A stretch of DNA of 64,000 bases, taken from NCBI GenBank assembly GCA_016801845.1, contig CM028925.1, forward strand, positions 6,956,501 to 7,020,500, written 5' to 3'. Shown here one piece after another: positions 1 to 12,010 of the stretch. Every line of letters starts with the position of its first letter. Positions within the stretch are counted from its first letter, which is position 1. The notes under the pieces were generated by a model that saw nothing but the letters and a program-made list of their open reading frames with translations, was not told the origin of the DNA and searched no databases. The stretch is from Polydactylus sextarius. Lineage: Eukaryota > Chordata > Actinopteri > Polynemidae. Made by a program: the position numbers and the translations under genes.

Positions 1-80
1 TTTGAACTATTCCTCCAGACAGTTTTCACATCAGTCGACCCACAGGAAACTGAGACAAATATTGTGTCACAGCTTCAGTG

Positions 81-88
81 CACGCACA

Positions 89-163
<75 letters not shown>
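81..163. repeat. (CA)n microsatellite
   Basis: Dinucleotide run, uninterrupted CA from about 93 to 148, with interrupted CA/CG and TA variants at both ends. It produces spurious His-Thr and Val-Cys reading frames on both strands. Length and purity suggest a polymorphic locus. Confidence 0.98.
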
Positions 164-259
164 TGCTGCTGTGTCTCTGACTCGTCCTGGCTGTGGCTGC
201 AGCCTTTGTCTCTGTCCTTATGATGACAGATAAAGCACCTTGATGCTCCCTCAGAGGAA

Positions 260-286
260 AACACACACACACACACACACACACAC
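260..286. repeat. (CA)n microsatellite, second tract
   Basis: About 13 CA units, roughly 100 bp downstream of the larger tract. The interval between them contains no recognisable gene. Confidence 0.97.
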
Positions 287-2330
287 CGGTAGCGCTCATA
301 TCCTTGTGCTGCACGGCCTAGATGTGCGTTCTGTTTAATTATCTGTGTGGGTACATTTGTTTGTTTGTCAAAAATAAAAGTACACCTCTAGAATCTAAAT
401 GAGGGTTTTGAATGCATTAATGTTAATTTGAATGTGTTTTGAAGTTGATGTTTATCATCCAACCAGTGTCAGGTTTCTCCGGCTTATCCATCAGAGAGGT
501 TTTATTTCTTTCTTTCTTTATTTATTTTTCTTTCATTATTTTAATGACGGTCGTTGACCAAATATTACTCTGTGTGAGTTGGTTCTTCAACTGTTTTCAT
601 ACAGTGTAATATTTAGTCAACGAACGAACAAACAAACAAACAAACATCAGCTTTATTCCCGAAGCTTTCAGATTTTTTTCTTCTGATTCAGATATTTTTA
701 TAATTGCTGTTACCTGCCATTTTTTACAAAGAAAAGACTGATGTGGAAAATTAAACGCCCTTTCATCACAACACTCGCCAGACATCTCGCCCAACAAAAG
801 CGGAGAGAAAGAGAAGGGATACAATAATGAAACATGCAAAACGGTGGCAAATCTGATCTAATTTGGTCGTGAAAATGTGATGTGGTTCCAGAGATGTCAT
901 TCTGCACCTGTCCACTAGTTGTCTCCACTGAGCACTAACTGTTGTAACGCGTAACTGTGCTACTTCGTTTGCATCGCTCTGTGTTTCAGCATCTCGGTGC
1001 TTTTATTGTGAAACAGCAGGATGTTCACTTACGTTCACAGCTCCGAGGGTAATCAGTGAGGCGGTTATCAGCGAGATACAATTACATGCATGCATAGTTT
1101 TCTGTGAATCCCTCATTGAATCCAACACTCTGCTGCTGATAGTAAAAACTACTGTACAGAGACATCATCATTGAATGCAAATATGCTGCAACTGAAGAGG
1201 ATTTAACATCTATATACATTTAGGATCAAATCAGGTTTAGATTTCATGAAAATCTTTAAGGAGTGCAACTTTACCTTTCAGTTGCCAGATACATCCTAAT
1301 CATCTCACGAGGAAATAAATAATTTTGACTTTTTACTCCTAAATTAAAAGGAGGCATCTGCCCATCTGGCACGCTCACTGATATCATTAAGTGTATTGTG
1401 TATGCATCGTGGGCTCCGGGCCAGTTATTAAAGTATTATAGGCTTTGTTATAGTAGATTCATACAGAGGAATGGATTTATATCAAGCCAAAAAAAATCCT
1501 GTTTGAATTATGAGATTCAATATATATGTTTCACAACATAACCTCAAACTGCTAAACCCAACTCCAGCTTGTTAACCAGAGCGTGACAACACAGCTTTGA
1601 TTCACAGCTACCGCCGAGATTCTTAATTACCCAGCCGCAATTTCAAAATAAAAATTCTGACTAGCCGTTTCGAATTCTGTCCAATCCGTCGTCCCCCACG
1701 TGTTGTTGACCCTGAATTAGTTTGCAAAGAAACCGGACTGGAAATCAGACATTTAAATCATCTTGATTTCCCCACTTATCGTGCCTCACAATATTGTCAT
1801 CTTATTCGCAGCTGATTGCTTCGAGTTGGTGTGAGATTGTGACTTTTCAGCGCCTGCTCCGACTATTGAGAGCTCGGCTGCCACATTGCCATGACTCCAT
1901 TATTGAATGCAATCTCAGAGATCATAACTAATCTTTGGAATTAATTAAAAATCCTTTTTCCCCCCCTTGTACATTCGGGTAATTGAGCCAGTGTGGGCCC
2001 GGGTTTCGACTGACAAAGTTAATCCTCTTTTTAAAATGAGATTGAAATTCTGCAAATCAACAAGACGGTCTCCTCTTCTATTTATAATTATTTCATTATG
2101 TGCAGCCAGGGGTGTTAACTAGGAGGAATTGATTGTAGCAGCTGGTGATGTGGTCAAACCTGATGAGGGTGACTTCTCTCTGTCAGGCTTTTGTTGGTGA
2201 CTGCTTTTCACTGATAGTCTAATTAGCTTCCCTGCTGCATAAACAGGCAAATATCCACATCTGAAAAAACCTTGAAAACAATCATCACCCCTATCATTGT
2301 CCTTGGTTTAACACTTTAAAAGGGTCGTAG
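287..2330. other. AT-rich non-coding stretch
   Basis: No supported gene. It holds a short TTTG repeat near 355-369 and a CAAA repeat at 621-646. The part from about 1740 to 2120 is free of simple repeats and rich in TAAT/ATTA cores; it is listed separately as a possible regulatory element. All frames here are short and closed. Confidence 0.8.
1740..2120. promoter_or_regulatory. Candidate homeodomain-rich regulatory element
   Basis: About 380 bp without simple repeats apart from a short C run. Several TAAT/ATTA homeodomain cores are visible, for example CCATTATTGAATG, GGAATTAATTAAAAA and GGGTAATTGAG. Such clusters are typical of conserved developmental enhancers in fish gene deserts. Conservation is not visible here, so this is inference from composition only. 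Confidence 0.22.
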
Positions 2331-2495
2331 TAGAACTGGGCGATATGGCCTAAAAAAAAAACTTTGATTTTTTTCCACAGTAGCGTCGGTTTACTGGCAT
2401 GTAAGAAGTTGACTGGCACAGTGAGATGTGGTGTGTGTGTACACTGTGTGTGTGTATGTGTGTGTGTGTGTGATACTGTGTGTGCATGTGGTGCC

Positions 2496-2529
<34 letters not shown>

Positions 2530-2690
2530 TGAGTTTGTGTGTGTGTGCGCATGTACTCGCTTGCTCGTGGGCTAAATAGACCAAGTACAGCTGTGGGATG
2601 GACTGAGTAAAAGAGATTACAGACGGTGAAACACTGGTTATTATTATTATTTTTATTTTATTATGGTCAGATGAAACTGTGGTGCCCACC
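2331..2690 (-). mobile_element. hAT-like MITE, truncated copy with internal GT expansion
   Basis: Homologous to the complete element at 9878-10327, in opposite orientation. It starts TAGAACTGGGCGATATGGCC, matching the reverse complement of the right end of the complete copy. Matching blocks follow: GAAGTTGACTGGC, ACTCGCTTGCTCGT versus ACTTGCTCGT, AGTACAGCTG.GGGATGGACTGAGT, and a TTATTATT/TTTATTTTATT.TGGTCA.ATGAAACT block. Homology stops near 2690, so the other terminus is missing. The middle has been replaced by a long GT microsatellite. It encodes no protein; the 132-codon frame on the minus strand is a translated microsatellite. Confidence 0.85.
2429..2550. repeat. Interrupted (GT)n microsatellite inside the MITE
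   Basis: GT-rich tract with a pure run at about 2499-2527 and several interruptions. It lies where the complete sister copy has ordinary sequence containing only a short GTGTGAGTGTGAGTG stretch, so it most likely grew from that seed after insertion. Confidence 0.95.
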
Positions 2691-5600
2691 ATATTCTAGT
2701 CTAGTTTATTCAACAACACCAAGGCAAACATGGTTTTGCATACTATGACCCCTTTAAAAACAATCACCCTCCCACTGCTCTCTGCTTTAACACTTTAACG
2801 ACAGCTGTTTACCACCACGACACTTACCTCTCAATCGCTTCAGTTACTTCAGAAACCTGAAAGATTTGTTTCCGCCAAGGTCACACCACCGTCCCTCCTT
2901 CCCCCGTCGTTCCTGTCCTGTAAACCTCTGTTGTGGATTTTGCTTTTATTACCCCACACACACACATACACGCACCTCCAATAGCGTTTGATCCTCTTGC
3001 CTCTGCTCTTTCTCCTCTTCGCCGCCGTGGCCCAGCTGACAACGCCGACACTAACAAGCGAGCGCACCTTTTGGATCTCGCCGCCATAAATACACCTGGC
3101 TTTGATGCGTGGCGCCGGAACAACAAGTAATTTAGTCGCCTTGGTTCATTGAGCAGGCCCTTCGTTAGTCAGCCCCAGGGTAAAGCTGTCTGCAGGAGGA
3201 CGAGGACGAGGGGGAGGAACGGGCTGTGCTATAGTGCTTACAAAAGGAAGTTTTATATTATATCAGAGTTGCATAAAAGCAAAAAAAAATATATGCACGT
3301 CAAAGAGAGCTAAATACTGTGAGGAAGTACTGTGCTAATTTAATGAGAAAGATAGTGAACTAATTGGAATTCTCAAGTGTTTGCCTTAAATCTCCGACTG
3401 CTCATTTCCTTTAAAATTAACAGCAAATTCCTTCCTCTCTGTGTTGTGCTCCAGTGCCTTATTGCTTGGATTTTTTATTCACCTTTTGATTTTATGTTTT
3501 TTATTTATTTTTTAACTTAATTTATTACCTCCCCATTCAACTCAAGAGGCCTTGTAGGCGATATGCTCAGATGACCTCATTGTCGAAGTGTTAAGCAAAA
3601 AAATTAAACCGAAAAAAATCAACACTTAATGAGGGAGCTGGATAAACAGAAGGGTTAAAGCGAAAAAATATTGAACAGATATAGCACATTGTTAAAAGGG
3701 GGTATCCTGCTTCGCGTTTGATATTTTCTTTTTCCATATTCCTGCTCGTGACATAAAAGCCGGTGATGAAATACGACGTTATTACACCTCTCAAGCGATT
3801 CTCAACCCAAAACTGCATTACAGTCAGACAGATAAGTCACTTGGGTTGAGCGATGTTCCCCACTGTTGTCTGTATGGAAGGATGTTTAACCTTATTCTGC
3901 TCACCTGAAAGGACAGACAATATAGCAGCGCTTCTAATTTATTTAAATCCAATTCACCGCAGGCTTCGCTCTTTCAGATAGATGAAACGGCTCAGGAGTT
4001 TTGACGTCGAGGCCTCTGTGACCTTCTAACTTTTGGACCATAGATTTTATCCAGCTGTGTGTGTGTGTGCGTGCGTGTGTGTGCTATATTTCTGTTACCG
4101 AATTCACCCTGAACACATCAAATAGCTGTAGTGTTATAGTGTAATGTCGTTAGGATTAGTTTAGTTTGAGCTATTAGATTCAGCTTTGATGGTTGTGACA
4201 CTTTTCTCAGCTCTCAGCTCATTGAACTGGATGAATGTTTATGGTAGGACACCCAAATTTTCACACTAAATAACCCTCATTTGCCTACTACAAATAGCAA
4301 CTTCTTTAACTATATCACAGATGTGGTTATTTGACATCAAATGCAAGGAATGGCGAATGGCATTGTTCCAACCTGCCCCATTAACGGGGTAACAGCCAGG
4401 CATAGCCAGCTGGTTGGTTGGTTTTAGCCAGGTGTCCCTAATAATCTGACACTCCGTGTGTATTGTAAAGAGTAACAGAGCGACAGTGTCTAGAATTAAA
4501 TGTCAGTTAGAAAAGTGTCTTTCACCTCAGTAGCTTGTTAAAAGTTTCTGAAGGAGTCTGTGCCGCGGGAGGATTTATTAATATCTGTCGGTGCATCTGT
4601 TTCACAGCTCCGCGTCACAATATGTGTTGTTGCCGCGTAACCTTATGCGAGAAGGAAAACAGCACATGTTCGGATGCTTTTCTCTAACCCAGAGAAGCAT
4701 GAACGGAGCAACAGTGTCACTGCACAAGTGGATGTTTTTTTTTCCGACCGCGCCGACTGTCGCGACCCCAAAACGCTGACATTTAAACACGGGCGAGATA
4801 TACAGTACACTGCAGGTCATTACCGCAGCTAACTGTGCTTAAACTTCATTCTGTAATTATCTACGGCATCTGTCTGTCTGTTAGTAGGTCCAATAAAAAG
4901 CACTTTCACAGCAGCAGAAATATGACTTGCCACGGCTAGTTTCACCGGTGCCATACTAACGCAGTTGCTGTCTCTCTTCATCTCCGTCGGTTGTTACAGC
5001 CATTATATTATCAGCATGTTCCCTGACCTGCTTGCCTGAGAAATGTACAATACCTGTGGTTAAAAACAAGCTTCCTTATTTATTTATTTATGCTAACAAC
5101 AACAACAACATCACGCCCCCAGTTAGGTGCGCCTGTTTCCACTCAACACAAACAAGGCCAAAGTGTGCACAGTGTCGCCCACTGCACCAAACGAGCTGCA
5201 GTTTTTAATTTTCTCATCATATTAACCCTTTTGTTATCCGGCGACATGCCCCGCCCACTCACACACACATGCACATGCGAAGCCGTGTCATCCGTGAACG
5301 CAGTGGTCCTGAGATCATTAATCAAGCGAAGGCGGAGTCAACCAAAGGGGCTTCCAAAAAAAAAATGTTGCACAGGGAGCTGATCACAGCAACATCAGTC
5401 CCAGATGGTGGTGGTGGTGGTGAGGGGGGAGCAGCGGGATAGCATGAGAGGGGAAAAAAAAGGATGTGTGTGTATCAGAGTGTGTTGGAGGAGACCCAGA
5501 GAACCACAAAACACATTCTCACAAATGAAGCCAGGCTCAAGTTAAACTTTGATCAACTTTGTTAACCGTTTTGAAACGAGTCATCGGACACATAATAAGT

Positions 5601-7200
5601 GTGAGGCGGAGAGTAAGGTTATGTCAGACCAGTTGGTGGCACTGTTGCACTTTCACCGCCATATATGTAAACAAAGAAGAAGGCGTTTATAGCAAACATT
5701 ATAAAATTATATGTAATATAGTTATTATAAATTAGTGTAATGTGTTGTGTTCAGTTTATGTTCTCAATGTTTACTTGTGAGTTTGTTCTCTGAGGGTTCC
5801 TGAACGCACATCACTAGTGCGTATGCTGTGTGATGTCATAGACTGTTGTGTTTAGCCCGTTTCGCCTGTTCACATGGAAATACAGCAGGATCAATGACAA
5901 AGAACTTTTCCTGCTTCACCTTTTCCTGTTTTCGTTTGCTTTAACGTCGTCTGTGTGTAGACAACCCCCCCAGACTACCAGCTTTTATTTTGGCGGTACA
6001 CAGGTTCAAAGCGTCTGTTTAACATCACTGTGTTTCTCTGACAAGGTGACAGTAGGAACAGAGAGATAGATGGAAAGAGATTGAACTTTTAGGACAAGAA
6101 TAAAAAAGAAAAGTGAGTAGATTTTACAGGAGGCCAACGACCTGGCACTGAACAAGCAATAAACACAATTCTGAACTGATCTGAAAGGCTGTTTACATTG
6201 CGTAGATTCAACTGTAAAAACTCAGAGCAGCATTTATTTGACAGTAGCACGGTCATACAGATGGAGCTGGAAAAGAAAAAGAAATAAATGAGCCATGAGG
6301 AGAGTAAAGTTTGAGCTCGCAGATGAGAGCGGAGGGTTAAGAAGAGCTTTTCCACGGTGGCAGAGACGTGTCAGAGTATGAAGATTATGGTGAGATGTCT
6401 CATTCATCACAGCTCAAGGGGAAATCCCACTTTTATACAAGTTCACTTTAACTTTTTTTACTTTTAGTCATGCTCGCTATCAGTCATAACTTCACACTGG
6501 TGATGGAAACACAAGCCATCAAATCTTATTTTGAAATTGAACATTTTACCTCATTGTTCCACTTCGAGCAACTGCACTTTAACTAGGGGAAGGTTCAAGT
6601 CATAGATTAATCAATCGGTGATTATCAGCTGCAAAAAGTTTTGCTATGGGCTCGCGTGTGTGTGTTGTGGCGCCATGAAGAAAACATGGCGCCACGTAAA
6701 CAAGATGTTATTTTAGTTCTAGTCAACCAGAGAATATATATTGCAGTTTTTTTTTTCCACTTCCTGACAATCTCCTGACGTCGACGTCGACTCGAACAGC
6801 TCGCCTGGGCCCGGAATCATCTGTCAGCCAGTGTGAAAGCAGCGCAGTCGCAGGTGACGTTGAAGCTCAATGCTCAACTGTCAGACAGAAGAATTGTGAT
6901 CACCTCCAACACACTGTCAGACGACCGTGTGAGTCTGACAGACGAGTGACACAAATTTTAGGTTCGTACTTTGGCGGAGGGATTTCATGTTTTTAATCAG
7001 TGCCATCTCATATTTAGGTTAGTATGTTGTATCTCTTCTTGAGTAGATTGACTAGATAGTATTTTTTAATATTATTAATTTACATGTAGAGAGCATTTGG
7101 GTCCAATGTTGCCTCTGAGCTGTACATCTGTCAAATACAGTTTGCTGATATATGTCAAAGTTTTTTTTATTTATTTATTTTTTATGTATGCGAACACACT
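2691..7200. other. Unique non-coding stretch
   Basis: No supported gene or transposon. Minor simple repeats: short CA near 2956, GT at about 4057-4082, (AAC)n at 5095-5110, (GTG)n at 5405-5422. The segment near 3000-3120 is somewhat CpG-rich but shows no promoter structure. The region around 6600-6640 has ATTAATCAATCGGTGATTAT, which resembles termini of common fish repeats, but no second end was found. Confidence 0.75.
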
Positions 7201-7204
7201 GTAT

Positions 7205-7258
7205 AAACACACACACACACACATATGTATAAATATATATACATATACATATATATGT
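7205..7258. repeat. Compound CA / AT microsatellite
   Basis: A short (CA)n run followed by interrupted TATA/CATA repeats. It sits in AT-rich DNA without a recognisable gene. Confidence 0.9.
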
Positions 7259-7974
7259 AACTTCTCAACAATCATTCACTTCTCTATTTTGCAGCATGAA
7301 ATCTAGTGGAGATTAATTCTTGAATGTTTGGTGGCAAATTAGTTTAAATGCCAAGAGTTTGCCCTTAACTCAGGGTTTAATGAAGTGATATTCAGAGATA
7401 GAGAGTCAACAGGAAGAAGGGCCAGCTGCTAATTTGAATTTGTCCTCTTTTCTTAAAGTATCTTAAATATGATTTCCACAGGTTATTAAACTTAATGGAT
7501 GATCCTTTTGAACTTAGATTTAAATTAAAGTCCCGCTGGACTAATTTGAATACCTCTGGGTCACGTCTAGATAAGTACAAGGTACAGGCAGCTACATGTT
7601 TAAAAAGCAACTACAGAGCAGGTTGGGTGGGCGACATCTTCTAGAAAACAAAGGAGCTTCTTGGGTGGAATAGAGCTGTTTTAAGATACAACGTTGTCAC
7701 CGTGTGGAAGTAGCAGAGTGGATACATGGGGGAGAACGGCGGCTGCTGACAGCCAGCCTGAGGTGGAGCATAAATAAGGGATAGTTAAGCCGAGCAATGC
7801 ACAGCTCGTCTCATGTGAAATAACCTAGAGGGGGTTTAACAAGGATGTGGCGCTAGGTTTCTGTATGTCTGTTTGTGTTTGTGTGTGAGTGAGTGGGATA
7901 CACAAGGCATAAACAAATGAAGAAAGAAGTCTGGTGCTTAGATGTCACGTCCCTGCCTTCAGGAAGTTGTTTAC

Positions 7975-7976
<2 letters not shown>
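7259..7976. other. Unique non-coding stretch
   Basis: Nothing recognised. The 72-codon minus-strand frame at 7392-7610 resembles no protein family I know and has no flanking splice or transposon features. Confidence 0.7.

Positions 7977-8028
<52 letters not shown>
7977..8028. repeat. (CA)26 microsatellite
   Basis: Pure, uninterrupted CA run of about 26 units followed by an imperfect CCAC tail. Long pure tracts like this are usually highly polymorphic. Confidence 0.98.
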
Positions 8029-8029
<1 letters not shown>

Positions 8030-8588
8030 CCACCCACCCACTCCTATACACAGAGGGATAATGTCTTTCCATAAGAGAAGACGAGCAAACTCAGCAGTGA
8101 GATTTCACGTTTTACCTCATTCATCAGCCACAAACACACTTTTTATTTTATATTCTCTCTCTCGCTCGCTCTCTCCCCGTGCCTCATCTTTGTCCCCTGT
8201 CCTCTGCACCAGAGATGGTCATTATCTTGGTGTGCCCTTGTTTGAGTGTGAAACATTTTCATCTGCTATGACTCATTGCTTTGAGAGTATACCAGCTGCC
8301 CAATGCCCAAGTGTGTGATCATGGCATAAAGCATACGGAGGCAAGCGGTGGCTGGCTGGGAAGCCTCAGCAACGGACTAATTAGGCTTTTAACCGAGGAA
8401 AGGCAACAGGCTCCAACTGCAGATGGCGTGCGAGGCGTGGGTGGGGCGGGGGGCGGCTGCCATAATATAGACTTTTCTTTTGTCAATAATAGATATGCCG
8501 TAGAGTGCTCAATCACTGTTTATTAAAGCTGCAGGTGGTACGACGACAAAACTTTAGGACTTAGCACAAGTTAGCTAACTGTACTTGG
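8029..8588. other. Non-coding stretch with a GC-richer core
   Basis: A CT-rich segment (8154-8205) is followed by about 200 bp of mixed unique sequence (8290-8480) containing GGACTAATTAGGCTTTTAAC and a G-rich GGGGCGGGGGGCGG run near 8443. No gene was recognised. The 8290-8480 part could be a regulatory element, but only composition supports that. Confidence 0.5.
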
Positions 8589-8985
8589 GTTTCAATTACC
8601 CCTAGAAATGCGCAAAACCTAAATATTGCAAGAAAAAAATTATAATGGGAACTCCAACATTTTGAAAAAGAAAAAGTATCGAAAAAATAAATTTTACACT
8701 GTCATGAGGTGTTTTTTTTTTTTTTTCCAGAAGTGTTATGGAAACAGTTTTTTTTTTTTTTTTTCACAATAGCAGTAGCAGCAATCAAGATCACTGTCCC
8801 AAAACCATGGAAACACAAGTTGCTTTCATCCATCTTCCCCAAAGTGAAGTCTCTGGAGACTAGACTTTATGAGAATTAGGACAGCTCATATGTGTAACAC
8901 CCTTCAATGAAAAAGGCTGCAAGTGTTGAAATTTTAGAAATATTGAAATATTGCTTATTTGGCGAAAAAACTGTAAAAGAAACAC
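8589..8985. mobile_element. Possible MITE with internal poly(T) tracts
   Basis: The left side begins GTTTCAATTAC and the right side ends GTAAAAGAAAC, whose reverse complement is GTTTCTTTTAC, so the ends are loosely inverted. Inside are two long T runs (near 8711 and 8746) separated by a segment containing GTGTTATGGAAACAG. The layout resembles small non-autonomous DNA elements of fish. No target-site duplication was found and the ends match only partly. Confidence 0.3.
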
Positions 8986-9072
8986 AACTCGTGACAGCGT
9001 AAGCAACGTTGTAATGTAACGTTAAAGTTGTAAAGTTTCCATTCGTATCTTTGGCTATATGTTGGTAACATT

Positions 9073-9157
9073 TATTTATTATATTATTATTATTTTTTGG
9101 ACATTTTTTGCCTTTAATGATAGTGTAGAGAGATGGGGGAAAGACACGCAGTAAAGT
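9073..9157 (-). mobile_element. SINE 3' fragment (copy 1 of 3)
   Basis: Reverse complement reads CTTTACTGCGTGTCTTTCCC, then CTCTCTACACTATCATTAAAGGCAAAAA, then an A/T-rich tail. The same block occurs at 32000-32147 (plus) and 38934-39070 (minus). This copy lacks the tRNA-like head with the B-box seen in the other two, so it is 5'-truncated. Confidence 0.7.
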
Positions 9158-9869
9158 TTTAGTACAGTTAAATTCCCGTTAGAATAAAATTAATATCCTT
9201 TCCATTGCAATTACTTTTTTTTTCTTTAATGACCTGTTTTCATGTATTACCGTCAGACCGTAGTGACGATTTTTGGCAAAGCGAGCGTCTGGTTGGAGAG
9301 AGTGGTGCGACAGCTCGTGACGCTGGATCAGAACGATCTGTTTATACTCCGTCCGGGAAGCCATTTATCTGATTAAGTTGAAACGCCAATCATGCTGCGC
9401 TGCGGTGCGGTGTAGTGTTGTTTCCTCCTGGAAACACCAAACAACTGTTTGTTCTGTTTGTTCCAAATGATTGATTAATTAATTTCACACTACTGTTATT
9501 TGAATCGCACATTTTTTTCTACCCCTCCTCCCATCCCTTTTTAGATACTTTTAACTGCTTCTCATGCAAACTGGCATCTGTTACTCTTCATGCAGTGCAG
9601 CTTTCATGGTGAAAATTCTAATTAAGTTTGTGTCTTGCAGGTAAAACAGTAGGTGGTGGAAAAGTTAGGCCTCAGTCCTGCAAAAAGGTATAAATAGTTG
9701 CTTTCAGGTGATGGGTTTCAGTGTTCTGTCAGTTTTGAAGACTCCAGTAGCAGTGGGATTAAATAAAATACCAGTAATGGTTCAATGTAATTGGTCCCAT
9801 TTCATACATTTTCACCAAGAAGTGTGTCGGAGAAGTAACTGTTTCCCCTGTAACTTCCAAGAAATCTAC
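9158..9869. other. Unique non-coding stretch
   Basis: No gene recognised. Contains a T run near 9213 and a CGCTGCGGTGCGGTGTAG-like GC-richer patch near 9396. Short frames only. Confidence 0.7.
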
Positions 9870-10335
9870 ATTTACATTATAGCTGGGCGATGAATTGGTT
9901 TTATCCAATTTAGAGTTAAGGACAATGTGTTTTTATGAAAATTATTTTTTTTCTTGGTTTGAATTTCTGCCACCAAAGGTGGCCCGCCATAGTTTCATTT
10001 GACCACAATAAAATAAAAATAACAATAATAAACAGTATTTCACTGTCTCTAATCTCTGTCACTCAGTCCATCCCGCAGCTGTACTCGGTCTCTATCTAGA
10101 CTGCGAACGAGCAAGTGCACTCACACTCACACATGCTGAAAGCTGCATTGTTTTGGGTAATTTCGCTCATGCAGAGAGAAGTTGGATAACAGAGCAGTGT
10201 ATTTTGCCGATCTCACTGCGCCAGTCAACTTCCTACAGTGTGTGTTTTTGGTTGGGGGGCAGTGTGGTGAAGTTAAAAATCGATTAAAATCGAAGATTTT
10301 TTTTTTAGGCCATATCCCCCAGCTCTAATTTACAT
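9870..10335. mobile_element. Complete hAT-like MITE with target-site duplication
   Basis: A 450-bp element at 9878-10327. The left end is TATAGCTGGGCGAT. The right end, read in reverse complement, is TAGAGCTGGGGGAT. It is flanked by an exact 8-bp direct repeat, ATTTACAT, at 9870-9877 and 10328-10335. An 8-bp target duplication is characteristic of hAT transposition. No transposase is encoded, so movement must have depended on an autonomous relative. A truncated sister copy lies at 2331-2690. Confidence 0.9.
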
Positions 10336-11813
10336 ACAACTGAGTGATATGTTAACAGACCGCAGAGATCTGTGGGTGAAAACGAGTCCAGACCCGACGC
10401 GGCTCCTATACAGGCACGTTTCCAACCGCTCATTAACACAACCATCTCGTTTCTCGACAAGATCATCAACATCATTCACTTCATCTTCTTCACGTGTCTG
10501 GCCTCCATGTGCTGGAATAAAGAATGAAAAATGGCAACTCCAAATAGATTTGATAAAGTCGATTTACAAAAGATCCCATCTTTTCAAACATTTGTTCACG
10601 CTGTTTTTTTTTATCTCAAACATTTCCCCCCCTGCTGTAAAGACCCTCCCCCTCCTCCTCCACCCGCTCCCCTTCTGTACTTGTTGAAATGAACTTCAGT
10701 ATGAATCAGGAGTATGTGGATGTGTTGGTAAGATGAATAGAAATGTCTTTGAGGTTTTTTTTTTTCTTTGAGGTTTTTTTTTTTTTACTCTAAGCGAGTG
10801 TCTTTGTTCTCCACGGTCAGCGGCAGGTAGTTCAATGTCCAGAATTTCAAACACAAACAACGTTTATCTCGGCCTCCAAATGTACGTTGGAGCACTCAAA
10901 CGGCTCGTTACTTTGAGGACAAGAACACCATCATTGGCTGTTTGTAAAGATAATAAATGTGGTGAAGAATAGAGCAACAGGTTACAACAGTTTAAAACCC
11001 TCGCACTTTTATTTCTCGTCTCTTCCATCGCTACATTTATTCTCGGTGAAAGAGAGAGAAAAGAGAGAAGAGAGTCTGAGGCAAAACCCTGCGACACCCG
11101 ACACAAACCCTTTTTAGGCTTTTGGTGCATCTTTAAATGTCTGTCAAATCCCAGGTAGGTATTCATAGGCAATTCAGCCGGAGCAAAAGAGCATCGCCTC
11201 AGCCTCCATTTGCAGTGAGAATTTTGGGCGAGGTGCGGGCACTGAGGTGGGAGAAGGAGGAGAAAACATCTACAGTCGCAAAGCAGCGTGAAACAACTCC
11301 ACACAAGTAGAATAGATATGTTTAAATTTCACGCTTTCATAGTGAAAGTTTAGACTTTGACTTTGAATCTACAGGCGTCTGTCTGTACTGTAACTGTAAC
11401 TCTTTTTTTATATGGCGGCAGGTTTGAGAAAGTTGAAAAAAAAAAAACGGAGAGTTTTAGTCTTGTGTCACAGAGGCCGACGACACAGTGTTAATGTTGA
11501 ATAGAGAGCGAGAGTCCACGGTGATAAAAACTGATAAAACTAGTCACTCGCTGAAAAGCTTTTCATTTCACCTGTTCCGTCTAATTTTAAACTGTTAGAT
11601 GAAAACCCTCCCCTGGAGCTCATTTGAATAGACTTAGAAAAAGACAAAAAAAAAAAAAAAAAGCTTGTGATGGTGACTCACAGGCCAAAGCATGTCGCCC
11701 GTCTCACCGTCGGAGGCTCCTCACAGCTAATGATTTATGTGTGACACACGCGGGCCTAATTAGATCTTTGAAATACCTTTCCTCTTTGTATGACTGGCTG
11801 TAATGGCAGGGCA

Positions 11814-11814
<1 letters not shown>
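10336..11814. other. Unique non-coding stretch
   Basis: No gene supported. It includes a tandem duplication of CTTTGAGG plus a T run (10747-10788), and a 146-codon minus-strand frame (10864-11304) with no recognisable domain, which I regard as a chance frame. An A run lies at 11648-11662. Confidence 0.65.

Positions 11815-11844
<30 letters not shown>
11815..11844. repeat. (CTG)10 trinucleotide repeat
   Basis: Ten uninterrupted CTG units (CAG on the minus strand). Among the many dinucleotide tracts this is the only triplet repeat of the CTG/CAG class seen in the window. It lies in no recognised exon. Confidence 0.97.
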
Positions 11845-11848
<4 letters not shown>

Positions 11849-11964
11849 GACACCTTGATGTGTCTCTTTCTCTCTCTTTTCTTCTAACAGCACAAACATA
11901 TAAACAAAGATATGCACCCCACTTGCTCTTACATTATCCTATAGAGATGCTCTCGCGCACCCCG

Positions 11965-11997
11965 ACACACACACGCGCACACACACACACACACACC
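11965..11997. repeat. Interrupted (CA)n microsatellite
   Basis: CA run with a CGCG interruption near 11975. Confidence 0.95.
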
Positions 11998-12010
11998 TCC
12001 CTGGAGAGAC

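Noticed and set aside
67..314. Overlapping open frames on both strands near the first CA tract
   Set aside because: They are translated (CA)n/(GT)n repeats (His-Thr, Cys-Val) with no other coding signal.
2294..2692. 132-codon minus-strand frame
   Set aside because: It spans the MITE and its internal GT tract; the His-Thr runs come from the microsatellite.
5629..5643. CTCF-like CCAGTTGGTGGCACT
   Set aside because: One mismatch at a key core position; at this length such matches occur by chance in 64 kb.
10864..11304. 146-codon minus-strand frame
   Set aside because: No recognisable domain, composition matches surroundings, and no splice or transposon context.
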